Positions 1-12,386 are shown, counted from the first letter of the stretch. The stretch: 64,000 nt of DNA from Ophiodon elongatus (GCA_016806645.1 JACSYO010000527.1:1765501-1829500); one strand, 5' to 3'. Notes: a model not told the origin generated them from the letters alone. Translations and numbers: made by a program.

Positions 1-334
1 CAGAAATAGAGCCCATCTCATTCACTGTTGATTTGAATGTTGATGCAGGACATCCAATGGATGGCAGTTCCATTGGTATGACTCAGACTTTTTTGAACTG
101 TACTGGAACTCCACATTAAGAAGTTTGCTGAGAGGGACAACTACATTGGAAAAGATGGCACAAAACTTGTAGTGGAAAGGGAAAAAAGGAAATGCACAGA
201 ATAGCCCTTTCTACCCTGACAGCAAAAGAAGGTGGAGCAAAGGAGGAGATAAATGAGACACACCTGTGAGCAGGTGGGAAGGGGAGAACAATCAACTAAA
301 AAGCAGCAGGGAGGAGATGTGTGTGAGAGAGAGA

Positions 335-386
335 GAGTGAGTGAGTGAGTGAGTGAGTGAGTGAGTGAGTGAGTGAGTGAGTGAGT

Positions 387-421
<35 letters not shown>
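335..421. repeat. Compound microsatellite (GTGA)n-(GA)n
   Basis: A run of GTGA/GAGT tetranucleotide units from about 335 to 391 passes directly into a GA dinucleotide run that ends at 421. The serine/leucine/threonine-rich open frame on the minus strand here is only the translation of this repeat. Confidence 0.97.
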
Positions 422-425
<4 letters not shown>

Positions 426-1051
426 GAATGTGATTAAAGGAAGAGATCAGTTTACATAATATTCAGTTTCTGGACACCTTAAGCTGGAAGACTAAAATAG
501 TTGAAGTATATCTCAACCGGAGCAACGAGGGAAAAGAACCGGCTGAGTTTATTAACTTTGTGGACAACAAGGCAGTGAGGAGTGTGGACCCCGGGAGCAG
601 ACTGTTTCAGGAGAAACTTGTTCAGCAACGGCCTGACCCTGCTTGGATGCCACTGTGGACCTCCTTTCCTTCACTGGGCCATCAAGTCTCTTCAACTGCA
701 AACTCTCCAGGCTTCTCTCTTTTCCCCAAACCACACACACACCCAATAAACTGGACTTAACTGAACTGCCTATCATCAGACCTTCAAACATTGAATTGTA
801 CTGATTTCATTCGGATTGAAAGGACGTATAAACCCCTCCCTTCCCAACACACTCACACCACCCCTCTGACCCAAAACACTTAACATTTCTCTGGAGTCAT
901 TTAGTTTAATCACATTGATTAAGGACATTTTATTTCCATATCCGGACTCTGTATTTGTGTTTCTTTCGTTCATGGACCTTGTGCGCAAGATTGTATTGAG
1001 TATACACTATACGCTTTTGATTTGACCATTTATATTTAAGAGAGACTCGGC

Positions 1052-1093
1052 AGTAAAAAGTGGATGAAAATGAGTAAAAAGTGGATGAAAATG
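1052..1093 (+). repeat. Perfect 21-base tandem duplication
   Basis: The unit beginning AGTAAAAAGTGG and ending AAAATG occurs twice with no gap (1052-1072 and 1073-1093) and no mismatch, which suggests a recent duplication. Confidence 0.95.
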
Positions 1094-1544
1094 TATTGGT
1101 TTTGTGTATCTTGTGCCTTTTGTAGTGGGGTTAGTAGGCTATCCGGGCTAATCCTCCACTTGTTTCAGGTAGCAATCTCTAAATGACAGGCTAGAAGTGC
1201 TATTGTTCACCTGTCTGGTGCCCAATTCCTACCTTAATCTTTGGAAAGGAAACCTACGCTACAAACTGCAGTAGTAAGTGGTGGTGCCAAGGAAGCACAC
1301 TCTTTTTATGGTGGAGGGGGTTGGAGTTAACTGACTGGCTTAGATCTTTGCATCCACAGGCCACATTTTTCCTTTATATCGGTGACTGAAGACAACTCAC
1401 ACTTGTCCAGTTAGAGGTAGATTCTACCCAATCTTGGAACCAATTAGTTATCAGTCTGACGGATAAGCGTCTGAGGGCGAAAGACTATGTCTTGAGGTGA
1501 AGCCAGGAGATATCCACACCAAGACTTCCTCTCCTGTGCGCTTG

Positions 1545-1868
1545 TCAAGGTCTTGGGTTTTGTTTAGTTTGTTTCCTGTTTTTATTTTAAATTTCCCTTC
1601 CTCTTGTGTCCTCTGTTCACTTCACTTCCTGCCCTTATGATTGTCTGCCCCGCCCCTAATTGAATCCTCCTGTGTCTAATCACCTGCACCTCCCCAGGAT
1701 ATTTAAACATCGTTTGTCTCCTGCCTCCTTGTCGGTTTGTCTGCGCTGCCCTCTAGGATGTTTTCCTGTTAGTATCCCTCGTATTGTTTTCCTGTAGTAC
1801 CTAATCCTGTTTTGACCATTCTGGATTTTCTTTGGTTTTCTTTGTTATACATTTTTTTAATAAAAAGC
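1545..1868 (+). mobile_element. LTR-like retrotransposon remnant (possible solo LTR)
   Basis: This segment has the layout of a fish LTR-retrotransposon end. A long T/C-rich stretch (about 1553-1680) leads into a TATA-like ATATTTAAA at 1699-1707, then about 150 bases of pyrimidine-rich sequence, then a polyadenylation signal AATAAA at 1859-1864. The wording around 1640-1710 (compact C/T-rich text with CACCTGCACCTCC) is familiar to me from Gypsy-type LTRs in teleosts; that match is from memory. No gag or pol frame flanks it and I did not find target-site duplications, so it would be a solo LTR or fragment. It could also be unrelated pyrimidine-rich DNA. Confidence 0.4.
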
Positions 1869-4489
1869 TAATTCATCACCAGACGATAGCCGATGGGTTC
1901 CATTACTGCTTTTCGGCCAATGGGTTGCGCCTCTTTTGCTCTCCACATGGACTGTATACATGCATTCAACCAAAGCCTACTTTAACGGAAACCAGACCGA
2001 TTCCTACGCCAACATGTTGTCCCCTTGCCGCCATATGAATACTGAATCTGTTTATCGATATTAGATCTGCCCAAACATCTCTGAAACAGTGCTGTTGAGG
2101 TGCTCTTCCCACATCTCACTGTATTAGTTGTGTTCAACTGCACTTCCTGTACGTGCCGGACTACTGTGTGCGGAAGAAATCGCTTTGAGGCTCACCAGAT
2201 CTGTTCAAGTACCAGAGTCAGAGCGTATAACCAGTGCCGTTTAGCCTGTGGATATTATTCCTGCTTCTTTGCTGCTGCAGTTTGGTTCATACTCTGGCTA
2301 CTTTTAGTCTTGTGTGCCTTTTTAGTGTTTTGCAAATTGAATTATAATAAAAAAAAAAAAGAAGGTCCAAAGTAAAACTTTTGTTTCCTTCCATGACAAA
2401 GTCAGAACGTTGTTGAAAAACTGAGCCTTGCAAGATCAGGAACCGTCTCATCCTTTTTTCAGTTCCGTCTTGAGGGCTTCACCCTTTCTCTCCAGACGGT
2501 TACTGACCCGAATACATCCACCCACCTTTTACTCAAGCCTCCAGGAACAGTGTTTGCCAACATATACATGACAAAGGCAGCAAGTATGTCAGAGACTGCT
2601 AGCATTGGATAACTATACACTTTTAACATTCAAATTTTTAAGGTTATACTTCTTGAGGTTTATTTCTTTCATACCAGGTACTTTAACCTCCCAGCTTTGA
2701 ATTTAAAATTTACATTCTCCTCATCTTTCATTATTATTTACATGTGCATTGCACTTTCTTCTAGAAAGTTTTTACAAGTTAATGCTGGTATTTCATTTAG
2801 TTTTAGGTCAGCTGAAAATGTTCAGATAAATATCAATAGCAGAATAAGCAGATAGCAGAAGAGTACATTTTCCTTTTCATTTCAGGATTTTATTATTTTC
2901 ATTTGCTGTATGATATTCAACAATGAAGAAGATAATTCGTCACAATTCACAGACTTATTAAATAAGAGACAGGGCCTTGGTGGTTTTAGAAATGGAATAT
3001 AAAATGAGAAACGTGTCAAACTGAAGATAATTATTTCAAACTGAAGATGAAAACGCTATACAGCCAAGACAAAGAAGTCTAGAAGAAGATACAGTGCCAT
3101 ATACACTATATAACTTTGTTTTCCAAAAGCTACTTGTGTTGTGCATTCACCTTCATGTGACTACAGACACAACATGGTGCAAACCCTAATCTTTCACACA
3201 TCAGGACATAAAAAATGGCAGGATGCATTGCATGAGGACTGCTGAGGCTTTAAGGGGAAAAAAAGTAACACATCAAAACAAGTATATTTGTTGTATTACC
3301 TCACTAAAACACTTTATAGAAAGCACATTTTTCAAACAAGTAACATTTCTGTAAGATATAGATGAGTCTTGAATATCTTAACTGAATAAAGACAACTTTT
3401 GAGCACTTCATAATAGTAGAAAAAATGTTTCCCCAGCTAATCTCTATCTTGAAAATGTCTACATATAACATTTTATTCCAAGAGATATTACCAAACAAAT
3501 TCTCATTTGCTTTTTTCTGTTTTGACCTTTTTCCAGTATAGTCTTGGTCCGACAGTTTCATACTTTTTTATCTACCTTTTTCATCTCCTCACTGATGTGA
3601 TATTCATACAGATTAAACTATTACAATCTGAGACTCCATGTTTTTATGGCTGCATTAATCGCATCAAATTCTGCCTGACATATTCAATGTCTTCAGAAAG
3701 CCATAGGGTCCCCACGAGAATATACAATAAAGTTCAGTTGGATTCAACAAAGCTTGGCTGCACAGCCGTTTGGTCTGACTGTCCCGCTGGTGCATCAATG
3801 AGATTTCAGAGTTACAAAAGATAGTTTCAGACAGGATTGACATTCAACGAATGTCAACATCTTTGAGGAGCTCCACATTTTTTTAACTTTATCAGAGGTA
3901 CACTCTCCAGTGTAGAAGACAGGACAGTATGGAGAGTTTGCAGAGCTGCCAACACTAATACTCAAACTTGCTCAGAGAGGAGCTGCTGGAGAGACTCTGA
4001 ATAGCAGTGGCTAGATACTAAACTTATCCTGGAGATCCAGAGAATACCAATGTATGGAACGGCTCATAGAGTTTCAGTTGACAGTGAAGAGGGGATCACT
4101 CATGGATGGCACTGTTTTTAAGATTATTTATATATATATATGCGCGCGCAATGTTTGGGGGTTATTGGCTGGAAGCTAAAGAACAGACAGTTTTTCTGTT
4201 AACCCCTTTTTTTTTTAGTTCACAAGTGGATTTAAATACTGGATTATTTTTACATTAGACAACAGAAGTGCAATTGCTATGAAAACGTCACTTTCTGATG
4301 ACTTGGTGGTACTGAAGTACAGTGCTTTAGACTTCAATGAAACAGCCGCTTCAGAGAACATAACACACTGAGATTTAGCAGCGGTGCTTACGACTACCAA
4401 TCAAAGATGCCTGTATCCATTAGCTGGCTTGTCAAATGGTTTCTGTGGAAAAAAAAAAAATACATCCACTGTGGTGGCAATCAGGGCAA
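1869..4489. other. Non-coding stretch, no gene seen
   Basis: A hydrophobic frame without any ATG runs from 2100 to 2375 and ends in an A-rich tract (see findings). The rest is AT-rich sequence without splice-bounded open frames or recognisable repeats. A short (TA)n-(GC)n run lies at 4131-4150. Confidence 0.5.
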
Positions 4490-4740
4490 ATAGGTTTGTT
4501 CAACCAAGTCGCAAGAAAAAATGTTGGCATTGTACGTTTCTTTAAATCACCGGACACAATAAATGTCGACGTTTCTGTAAAAATGTTTCATATCAGTGTC
4601 GTATCACACTTTCAGAAACGTGCAATACCATGTGATTACTGAGAAACGATAATGATATTTTGGCTTAAACAACCAAATTACTCGGTTAAAGTTAAATAAA
4701 AATAATAATCATGGTTTGTTAAAATAATAACGGGACTCCT
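4490..4740 (+). repeat. Probable dispersed repeat module
   Basis: The stretch from about 4550 (GACGTTTCTGTAAAAATG) through the 'aaccaaattactcggttaaag' region to about 4740 resembles, from memory, part of a composite percomorph repeat. The sequence ends with a mirror of the 'atcatggtttgttaaaataa' type tail that also appears in other repeat copies of this window. No transposase frame is present. Confidence 0.35.
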
Positions 4741-6254
4741 AACAGCTTAACTAGCATGGAAAAACAACTGCCCTTAGACAAAATGCAGCACACTGTCAAG
4801 AGGTGAGATGAAGACGGTTTAGACGATTATAACAAGCAGACAAGAAAGACATACACATGTTATATCAAACTAGTAGAATTATTAAGACCTCATGGTAACA
4901 TTTATTGCTCACTAATAATTTTATTTCCACTTGTTCCATATATTGAAGTAAATTTTGGAGATCCAAAACTCGGTGGAAAAATAAAACAATTTGGTTTTAG
5001 ATAATATGAATTCACTTTCTGGGTGGATAGAAACTTGCAACCACACCCAAGTATTGCTACAAAATTTAAGGCAATATTGAACAAATGACCATGTTAGCCA
5101 AGTTGCATTGACATGATTGAGGTGTGAAAGATGTAAAGCATTCTAATATGACCGCTTCATCCATCTGTCAAACACAAAGGCTGGACTGAAATATTGATTT
5201 ACTGTTTTTTTAATTTTTTATATGCATTTGGTCTGAGACTAAAGAGAAGGGTGAATTGGTAATACAATTAGATAATGAAAAAAAAAAAAGTTATCTAAAC
5301 AAGATAAGATTTGTAGGGAAGCAACAGAATGTTGGAGGATGTTGTACAGATTGTAAAGCCCTCTGAGGCTCATTTGTGATATTGGGCCATATACATCACA
5401 TTTAACTCTGCTTTTACTTGCCGTACATATCTGGCTACTGTGTTCACAATTCAAAGTACACTTCCCACATGCACTACAATTAACACTGATTATACCTACT
5501 TTCACCCTCATGCTGCAGTTAATTAAATAAATGTTGCTTTGCACAACCCTCTTGTCCTGACCCACAAGCTGTTTCCACTAAACACAGCACCAAACAGGAA
5601 AAGAAAAAAATTCTTATAACATTCGCTTTCTGTTATTTTGGCAATATTAGCCAGTATTCTTCCCCCTCTAAAAACTAAAGAGGAACCACTGACCCACTAA
5701 GGCAGAAGCACAATAGACAAGCTGGCAGGGAATGAATGGAAGTGTGCCAAAATATATACTACATGGCTGATGAGGAAGTGGGAACAGGTGTGCAGGTAGG
5801 CATGGGAGGTCAAGTGAGGGGGAAAGTTAGTACATGGCAGGGAAACAAAGCAATGTGAGATGAGGAGCTGGATTCCATGGTGACAATGTCTAAAAAAAAA
5901 AACAAGAAAAAAAACATACAGGTTTTTGTTTAGCAGCATGAAGTCGGAAAACACCACAAGTAATTTTGTGAAAATTGCCAATGAAATTTATTTTTAAGCT
6001 GATTTTATTGCCACTATAATTGCGACCAATATTATCGTGGAAATGTGTGGCACTCTTTGCATTTGACCTGTTTTGACCTCCAGAAAATACAACTAAATGG
6101 ACATTTCCTCACAGGCAGGTGTTAGGTTAATGCAATAAACAAGTCAGGCCAGCAGGTGAGCAATGGAGACCAACTACGTTCTGTGTGTTATCCCAGCAGT
6201 TCACGTCTTTCTGTTTGAGCCGCTCCTCTTAATGATGTGGGTGTATGTTCAATC
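4741..6254. other. Non-coding stretch, no gene seen
   Basis: AT-rich unique-looking sequence. Open frames on the minus strand (about 5239-5565 and 5697-5981) overlap A/T homopolymers, use non-ATG starts and have no splice signals; I take them as chance. Confidence 0.5.
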
Positions 6255-6310
6255 CCGTTCTCACTCCGAACTCGTCAAATACAGAAACTTTGTCAGTTCC
6301 CCTCGGACAG
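6255..6310 (+). repeat. Fragment of dispersed repeat R, 5' module
   Basis: The text CGTTCTCACTCCGAACTCGT followed by CAAATAC and then CTTTGTCAG recurs at 57300-57345 and about 30038-30066 in the same order. This defines a shared 5' module of a repeat that I call R here. Only the module is present; the downstream body is not recognisable. Confidence 0.55.
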
Positions 6311-7194
6311 GAGTCACCCTCTGGTGTGTGTACATGACGCACATAGCTTTTAACTCACTCAAATGTAAACCCCCAAACGTCATGAGTAGACGCAGTAAAA
6401 AGTGCAACATAGTCCGCATAGGGTGGGAGGGAGTGGTGGCGGATGGGTCAAATAACCTGTTCGGACGATCCCCATGAGATAGCAGATCGACAATATTTGC
6501 TTCGGGTGACGAGTTTCATCCAACAGTTTTAATGTTTGAGTTCTCATAGGTCAACGCTCCCACATGAATAAATGAACCAGTGCTACATACAGTCTGTCAT
6601 GAAGCTACCTCTCTTACATCTGAACCACCAGGCCAACTGTACACCAATACTCAAGGATTATTCAGAGCAACAATGCAAAGCAGTTCAATATTTCATTGTT
6701 TTGGATATACATAAACCACACCAAACCAAGGCAAATGTCCTTTTTCAAACAAGTCCAAACTAATGTTTGAGTCCAGATTTCAACAATAAAAAAAAACAAC
6801 CAAAGGAATTCAGTTTGTCCAGTTCAATTCAGTTATTTCCCCACCAGTAAATGCTCTTCCCAACTAAGAATCAATAATCTATGTTTGGAGAGAATAAACT
6901 CAGTGCAGACAGGATATAAGTGCCTGGGCAAAGTGTCCCATTCTGTTGGGGTCCAGGGTTGTTTGGAGGCCTGTTGTTTGAAAGAGTTAATACAGCTCAG
7001 CGTGTTTTCCCCCTGCAGTCTGTGGACTGTTCACGAGGACAGGGATAGACCATGGGCGTGACTAAAAAACGTTAGACGAACTCTGCCTCTTTTATAGTAG
7101 TACGATACGCCGCCATCTTGTTCTTAATGTCACCATTTAAAGAAGGATGGGCGTAATACCCAGGAGGACACCAAAATCCTTTTTTTCTTTTTTT

Positions 7195-7335
7195 TTTTAT
7201 ACATCTATCACTAGTCACATGACTAATTAATCAGTTGCTAGTCCCCCAACTTAGTCACATGACTTGATCGTTTGTCACTCGGTGGTCAAGTGACTCGTTG
7301 GTCATACTTGATAGTCATTGGCTAGTCACGTTTCA
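7195..7335. repeat. Repeat R, cluster of AGTCAC-type palindromes
   Basis: The 12-base palindrome-like motif AGTCACATGACT occurs at 7213-7224 and 7253-7264. Degenerate versions (TCAAGTGACT, AGTCATTGGCTAGTCACG) continue to 7330. The same 12-mer sits at 57599-57610 inside a longer repeat R copy, which ties this cluster to that family. The orientation cannot be decided because the motif reads the same on both strands. Confidence 0.55.
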
Positions 7336-7839
7336 CTTCAGTTTAGATTAAAGTTGTAAATTAATTTTGGCTAAATTACTTTACATCCACCGGGAGATTT
7401 TTTTATTTGTCCTCCCAAAGATAAACTGGGTCAGTGTTGAAAGAATGCAGCAGCTAGCACAGTGTTGTGTTCCTAGTTGTAATGACAAAGCTTTCTGAAT
7501 TAGTTATAATTAATGCTAAGGACAGGCTTAGTCTTCATTATAATGTTGGGTATTTTAGTATTTACAGCCATTCATCATAATTGAAATAATTACACTGAGG
7601 GGCATAATATACATACAATATTGTTACATTATCCAGACTTTATATATGCAACATCGATAAACAAAAGTTAAGAATTATAATTTAAAGTTGAAAATAAAGT
7701 GAGTAAGGAACAAATCATTATTGGACCATTGCCAATCGCTCCTGTTTTTTTTTTTTTTTTGCTGAATTCATTACTTTGTCTCCCAGGAAACGTCAGGTTA
7801 TTTAATATTCCAGGTTTCGGCTTGATAAAAGAAGCGTGA

Positions 7840-8151
7840 AAATCAGAGAGCCAAAGATCAGTTAACACCAGAGCCCTTCAAGAGCTTCTCACTGAGCTCT
7901 CGGAAGCAAAGGAGTTGTTGAAATCTTCTCTGCTATTAAATCAAAAGCTCTTTGACGCCGACAACCACCAGAGAGCTGTATCTGTAGTGGAGTGGTTTGT
8001 CGCAGCTGTGAATGCAAATTATAACCATGAGATTAAGCTGTGGGGCTTCTCTAAATTACAGCAGCTGAGGTGTCAGTACCCAGACCTGAACCATTTCATT
8101 TGTCAAATCTGTAATAGCTCCTTCTTTTCGGATGACTACAGGAAGAGATAA
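7840..8151 (+). pseudogene. Met-less coding-like fragment, unrecognised
   Basis: From the codon after a TGA at 7837 the frame stays open for 103 codons to a TAA at 8149-8151. The composition looks like real protein: a helical, Leu/Glu-rich first third (RALQELLTELSEAKELL), a middle part with WFVAAVNANYNHEIKLWGF, and a Cys/His-containing end (ICQICNSSFF). There is no in-frame ATG anywhere, so it cannot be a complete gene. A good pyrimidine-rich acceptor lies upstream (T-run at 7746-7760, AG at about 7787), but an in-frame stop separates it from this frame. I read it as an internal exon or, more likely, the relic of a processed or transposon gene, because repeat copies lie on both sides. I do not recognise the family. 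Confidence 0.35.
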
Positions 8152-8177
8152 GCTCCAGTAGAGCAACAGATAGATAA

Positions 8178-8438
8178 TTAAAGAGTGTAGTGTGTGACAT
8201 AAAGTGGGATGGGAAATGGGTGTGCATTAATATGAGCTATAAACCAGAGCTCCTTTTGCAAGACATTAAGAGACATATAAGGGACAGAACACCTTTGGCA
8301 AAGATGGAGGACAGAGGTTGTGAGTATGTCGTTAATCCGAGAAAAAGTTCCCGTACTGATGATCTTAGACAGAGCCGACTGCGTAAAGCCAGACTTTTCC
8401 AGCCAAAATTCCCTTACCTTTGTGAAATCTTTCCCTAA
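8178..8438 (+). pseudogene. Second coding-like fragment downstream, unrecognised
   Basis: Shortly after the stop of the preceding fragment a different plus-strand frame is open to about 8436. It carries a charged, helical-looking stretch (QDIKRHIRDRTPLAKMEDRG). The minus strand is also open over the same bases for 130 codons, so one of the two is a shadow. If this belongs with the fragment at 7840-8151, the pair would be a broken gene interrupted by a stop and a frame change. This is weak evidence and no function is proposed. Confidence 0.2.
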
Positions 8439-8514
8439 ACCTGCTAGATGCAACACATTCTCACAGCAATGTGTCAAATAATGCATAACTTGGTCAGTGT
8501 CAATAAGCTTCAAA

Positions 8515-8700
8515 CTGTGACGCTCTACGTACCGCGTTGCGGTACGCTCGTAGCATGCGTAGTGTCTTTTCAAAATAAACTTCCTTCTTCACAGGTTTAG
8601 GCATCAAAACATCACGGTTGACGATAACTTGACTAACTACTCGCGTAACTAGTGAATAACGAACGAGTCTCGTGACCATCGACTGTATATAAGAAGTGGA
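8515..8700 (+). repeat. Dispersed repeat R copy
   Basis: This copy contains GCATGCGTAGTGTCTTTTCA, then AAATAAACTTCCTTCTTCAC, then a GGTTTAGGCATCAAAAC segment and degenerate 'actcgcgtaactagtgaat' units. The same ordered text occurs at 28125-28305, 53640-53835 and 57400-57645. It abuts a second repeat type at 8695. Confidence 0.7.
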
Positions 8701-9215
8701 GGTAGTTGTCGTGAAGTCAACTATTGTTTTGTAGACTGCCATTTTAAAGCCTTGAGTTTGGAGTTTTTGCCATCGCCATCTTGGGTTTACGCCCCTCGCC
8801 ATCTTGACTTTTTGCTACCAGTGAATGGAAGAGACCATATTTAGACGGTGGAGGAGTGACGTAGCGATGCCTTTTACAGCTCTGGTAGCTGTCAATCACC
8901 TTGTAGCCCCGCCCTAAAGCATACCCTGCTTTATGTTCTATTTGACTTTAAATGGCACCATAATTTACTAAATGAACATCATGCTGTATTGAAGAAGACT
9001 TGAAACTAGCGATTGAGAACATAAACTCATGTTTACAATATTTACTGAGGTAATAAATCCAGTGAGAAGTGGGGTCATTTTCTCAGACTTCTATACTATC
9101 TGACTTCTTTTTGCAACCAGAGGAGTCAACCCCTGCTGGCCAGTAGAGAGAAGGCAAGTAGAAGACACTTCCACATTGGCTTCTCTCTGCAGAATCGGAG
9201 GTTGCAGCCTGCAAG
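8695..9215 (+). repeat. Percomorph interspersed repeat (unnamed, abundant type)
   Basis: This block carries phrases I recognise as highly repeated in percomorph fish genomes. They include CCATATTTAGACGGTGGAGG, the AATTTACTAAATGAACATCA segment, CTGTATTGAAGAAGACTTGA, and CTTCTTTTTGCAACCAGAGG followed by a 'cccctgctggcc' stretch. The recognition is from memory; no second copy exists in this window. It has no coding capacity that I can see, so it is a non-autonomous element or fragment. It sits directly against a repeat R copy, as if one inserted beside the other. Confidence 0.65.
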
Positions 9216-11269
9216 TGAGCCACGCGACTAGCGACATGTAACAAAAAATATCAACTTTTAGCCTTCATGCTTGTGGTTGTGCAACAGACACGTACAGCAC
9301 TCTCCTGGATGAAAGTTATCCTCACGTCATTCGTAGGGTATGCAAGAACATATATGTACGTTTGTGATTTCTGTGTGCTTGAGGTTCAGTCAGATCACAC
9401 TTTCTCATTCCTCCGTGAGCAATGAAAGACACACACTCGGCATTCAGTTCAAAATCCCCCTCAGCGAGCCCACAGCGGGACACATATTGATTCTGACACA
9501 CAAACACACATGCACACTTAAGTGTTGGTAATACAGAGATAGAGGGAGTGTGCGAAACGTATGAAAGGAGGGAGAGAGAATGGCAGACACGGAAGAGCAG
9601 CCGGAGAATTGAGCAGAAAGAAAACAGGTTTAGAAGAGGTTTTCTGTGACAGACACTTGAGGGAATAACCCATCTGCTGAATTTTTCAAAAGTTGAAGTC
9701 GCCTCAACTTTATTGAAAGAAACTTTCCAGTGTACTTCATGGTTAAGTCGGTTGTTGTTTTATTGTATTGGATGAGGTGTTGATGAAGTGAAAAAACAAC
9801 AACTCTATAGACAGGATTAGCTTTAAAATGAGGAGACACTATTTGAAAAGAAAATCTCCTTTTTTAGGTTTTCCATTAGATCTGTGTGTGCAAAGCTTCT
9901 GTAAGCTTCATACAAACTTTTTGGACGACAGCGTCTGACTTGACGCGCATACGTTAATTCACAACAATGTAATGGTACGTGTTGGCAGTCACACCTACAG
10001 CACAAATACGGTTTCTTTTTCTCTGCTTCTTGTCAGGCTCACTTCTCACTACGCCGCAAGCTGTCTTCAGACAGAAACACTGAATAATTCCCTTTTCACC
10101 TCTATTTGGCCTTGACAGGCAGTGACTGAGACCCTGCAGCTGAACACCGCTGAGTCTGTGCCCCTGTAGTACAGAACATGTCACCCTTCCTGTTGGTCAT
10201 TCAGCTCGCCACTGTTTGTCAAGCCCTCTGTGTTAACCCTAACACTAGCTTGCCACACTTGTTTTTAGCTTGTTGGTTTGCTGCAGACTAAATGCTCTGG
10301 ATGTGAGTAGCGTCTAAGATACGCAATATAGGTGTATAATGGGGGCATAAGAAATTCATATTTAGTATATGTGGTGCATGTGTATGTTTTTTTTTTCTAT
10401 TCACGCATTAAAGTAAGAAGGATGGAGGAGTTTGAGGGTCATCATGTAAAGAAAAAAAGAATAGGTTTCAATGCAGACTTTAATGATGATAAATGTGATA
10501 GATATGGCTGTCACCAGACTGTAGCGCTGCAGAGGGACATACTATACGCCTGCTTTAAAACTCCACACATGCAGTGAATGGCACAGCAATTACATTTTTT
10601 ACAGTATGCCTTTACCAAAATGCACATGCGAACACCCGCCTAACCAATCACACTGAGAAACTCCACCCGGAGCCCGAGACATGCCTGGTCACACACATAT
10701 CACTAATCACAAACCTGAGAAAAACACCACCTTTTCAGGTCATCATGCGGTTTGTTTCAGAGGACATGACAAAAAGTAACATGAAAGTTCACAGGGACTC
10801 ATGAATGTCATTATTTGATGGCATTATTAAATGAATATATTGTGCTTTAATGGATCAAATACTATACAGGAAAACTACAAGGTGCCTCATACATGTCTGG
10901 TAGGACTGCAACCTTATCAATAGAAGCCTTCACACCTGTATGAAGGACAAGGAAATGCTGTGAGGAACACGCTGACACCCTGCACTTAAGATGGATGTGC
11001 AGACAGCTCGCCCGAGCGAGAGATGTGAGAATAACACAGAGAGAAGCCCTCTACAATGTGGCTGTGGGGGGAAAAAATAGGCTCTGCAACAACACCTTCC
11101 AATTTTATGGATTTTGCTGCCATGTGCCTCCACCTCTCCAAAAAACCTCTGGAGGATTTGCCTCACACTGCTAGGGAAGAGGCCCAGAAGCTCACCCAGG
11201 TGCTTTTCATCACCCCTCCCTGCCTGCTGGAGCCCCTGCGTCTCCCACCAGAGCTCTGCACATAGTCCC
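9216..11269. other. Non-coding stretch, no gene seen
   Basis: Frames on both strands near 9322-9531 and 10332-10804 are short and mutually overlapping, with no splice or start context. The interval 10930-11265 has a protein-like plus frame (containing MDFAAMCLHLSKKPLEDLPH) that may be the upstream part of the LINE-like remnant at 11270-11420. Confidence 0.45.
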
Positions 11270-11271
11270 GA

Positions 11272-11420
11272 ATGCTGCTGCTCTCCCCAGGTATTCCCAC
11301 TCCACTTCTCTACTCACTGCACTGGCCCCTTGATGTAGTTGACATCCAGGTCAAAGCTCTGTTGCTAGTCTACAGGGCAGTGATCCTTTTCCTAAGAGCT
11401 TTACACACCAGGGGCGTGAT
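11272..11420 (+). mobile_element. Possible LINE ORF2 C-terminal remnant
   Basis: The plus frame reads PTPLLYSLHWPLDVVDIQVK followed by ALLLVYRA. Many fish non-LTR retrotransposon polymerases end with a block of the pattern P-L-x-SLHWLPV-x-x-R-I-x-F-K-x-L-L-L-V-Y-K-A, and the spacing here fits (SLHW at the start, K and LLLVY after about 10 residues). The RT catalytic region is not present nearby, so this would be a short dead 3' piece. The similarity is by eye and could be coincidence over about 30 residues. Confidence 0.4.
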
Positions 11421-12386
11421 GAATAAAGGACACGAAAGATATGTTATACGTATAGGATTTTTATTGTGAAAGGCAAGAATGGAAGGAGTGGATCTGATCC
11501 GTTGTGCTTTTGTTGAGATTGAAAGGAGTAATAAAGTTTTCTGTCTTGGTTCGGACTGGAGATCCTCTGTGTTGCTTATTTAGAAATCTATTTGGATAAT
11601 GTGTCTTTCAAATCAATGTAATTTCTTATCAAATGTGTAGGACTGAGAGTGTGATGTTGTGTGATGGCTCTGGTTTCAGCGTCCCCATAAAACTATACTG
11701 AATTGATAATTAAGTTTCATGAGAAACATATTTTCTGTGGATTACGTTAGTTTTTGACGTATTACAAATTTAAGTTCCTTGTATCAAAGTATTAAAGTCT
11801 GCGTAAGGTGAAGAATGGGTCAAAATATCTGGGAGACAATGGTTGCCATAAGACTGCGATTGCTGCTACATGCATTTTTTGCAGGATTAGAAATACTCGG
11901 GTAGCTCAAATCAAGCAATCTGATTGGTTTGTACAGGCAACCAGCACAGGAGGGCCTATTTTATGATTTATACTTTATTTATTATAAATAAAAAACATAA
12001 AGATTTGGAATATTGACATAGTAGATGACGGTTTTATGTTTGGCCCAATGTTTTATATGTTTGGCCCAATGCGAAGGATGGTCAAGGAGTCATAATAAAT
12101 ATCTATCTATCTATCTATCTATATATATTTATTATTTATTATATATATATATCTATCTATCTCATCAGCCATTAAGATTCACTCGACTGATAGCTGACAT
12201 TTTACAGGTTGCTTTCTTCTTTTTTCCATAACTGTTATTGGTTAAGAAAATTGTAAATATTTCTGATAGAATATGAGCCATTTTTATACCTTTGTAATTT
12301 ATCTAGGTCAACTATATGTACATATATTTTAAATAATAAAATCTTTTTTTATTTTTTTTGTTGCACAAAATAAGCACCACTTTTAC
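11421..12386. other. AT-rich non-coding stretch with TATC/TA simple repeats
   Basis: No gene is visible. A compound simple repeat of TATC tetranucleotides and TA dinucleotides spans about 12098-12163. Confidence 0.6.
12098..12163. repeat. (TATC)n / (TA)n compound microsatellite
   Basis: About six TATC units, then TA-rich sequence with TTATTTATTAT, then a second TA run and further ATCT units. Confidence 0.9.

Larger units (their letters stand above)
1..1544. other. Non-coding stretch with microsatellite and tandem duplication
   Basis: Apart from the simple repeat at 335-421 and the 21-base duplication at 1052-1093, I see no gene. Short open frames around 550-990 on both strands lack an ATG start supported by any splice or promoter context. 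The segment 820-1140 has the flavour of degenerate transposon DNA but I cannot name a family. Confidence 0.5.

Noticed and set aside
141..425. Minus-strand frame of Ser/Leu/Thr repeats
   Set aside because: Direct translation of the GTGA/GA microsatellite.
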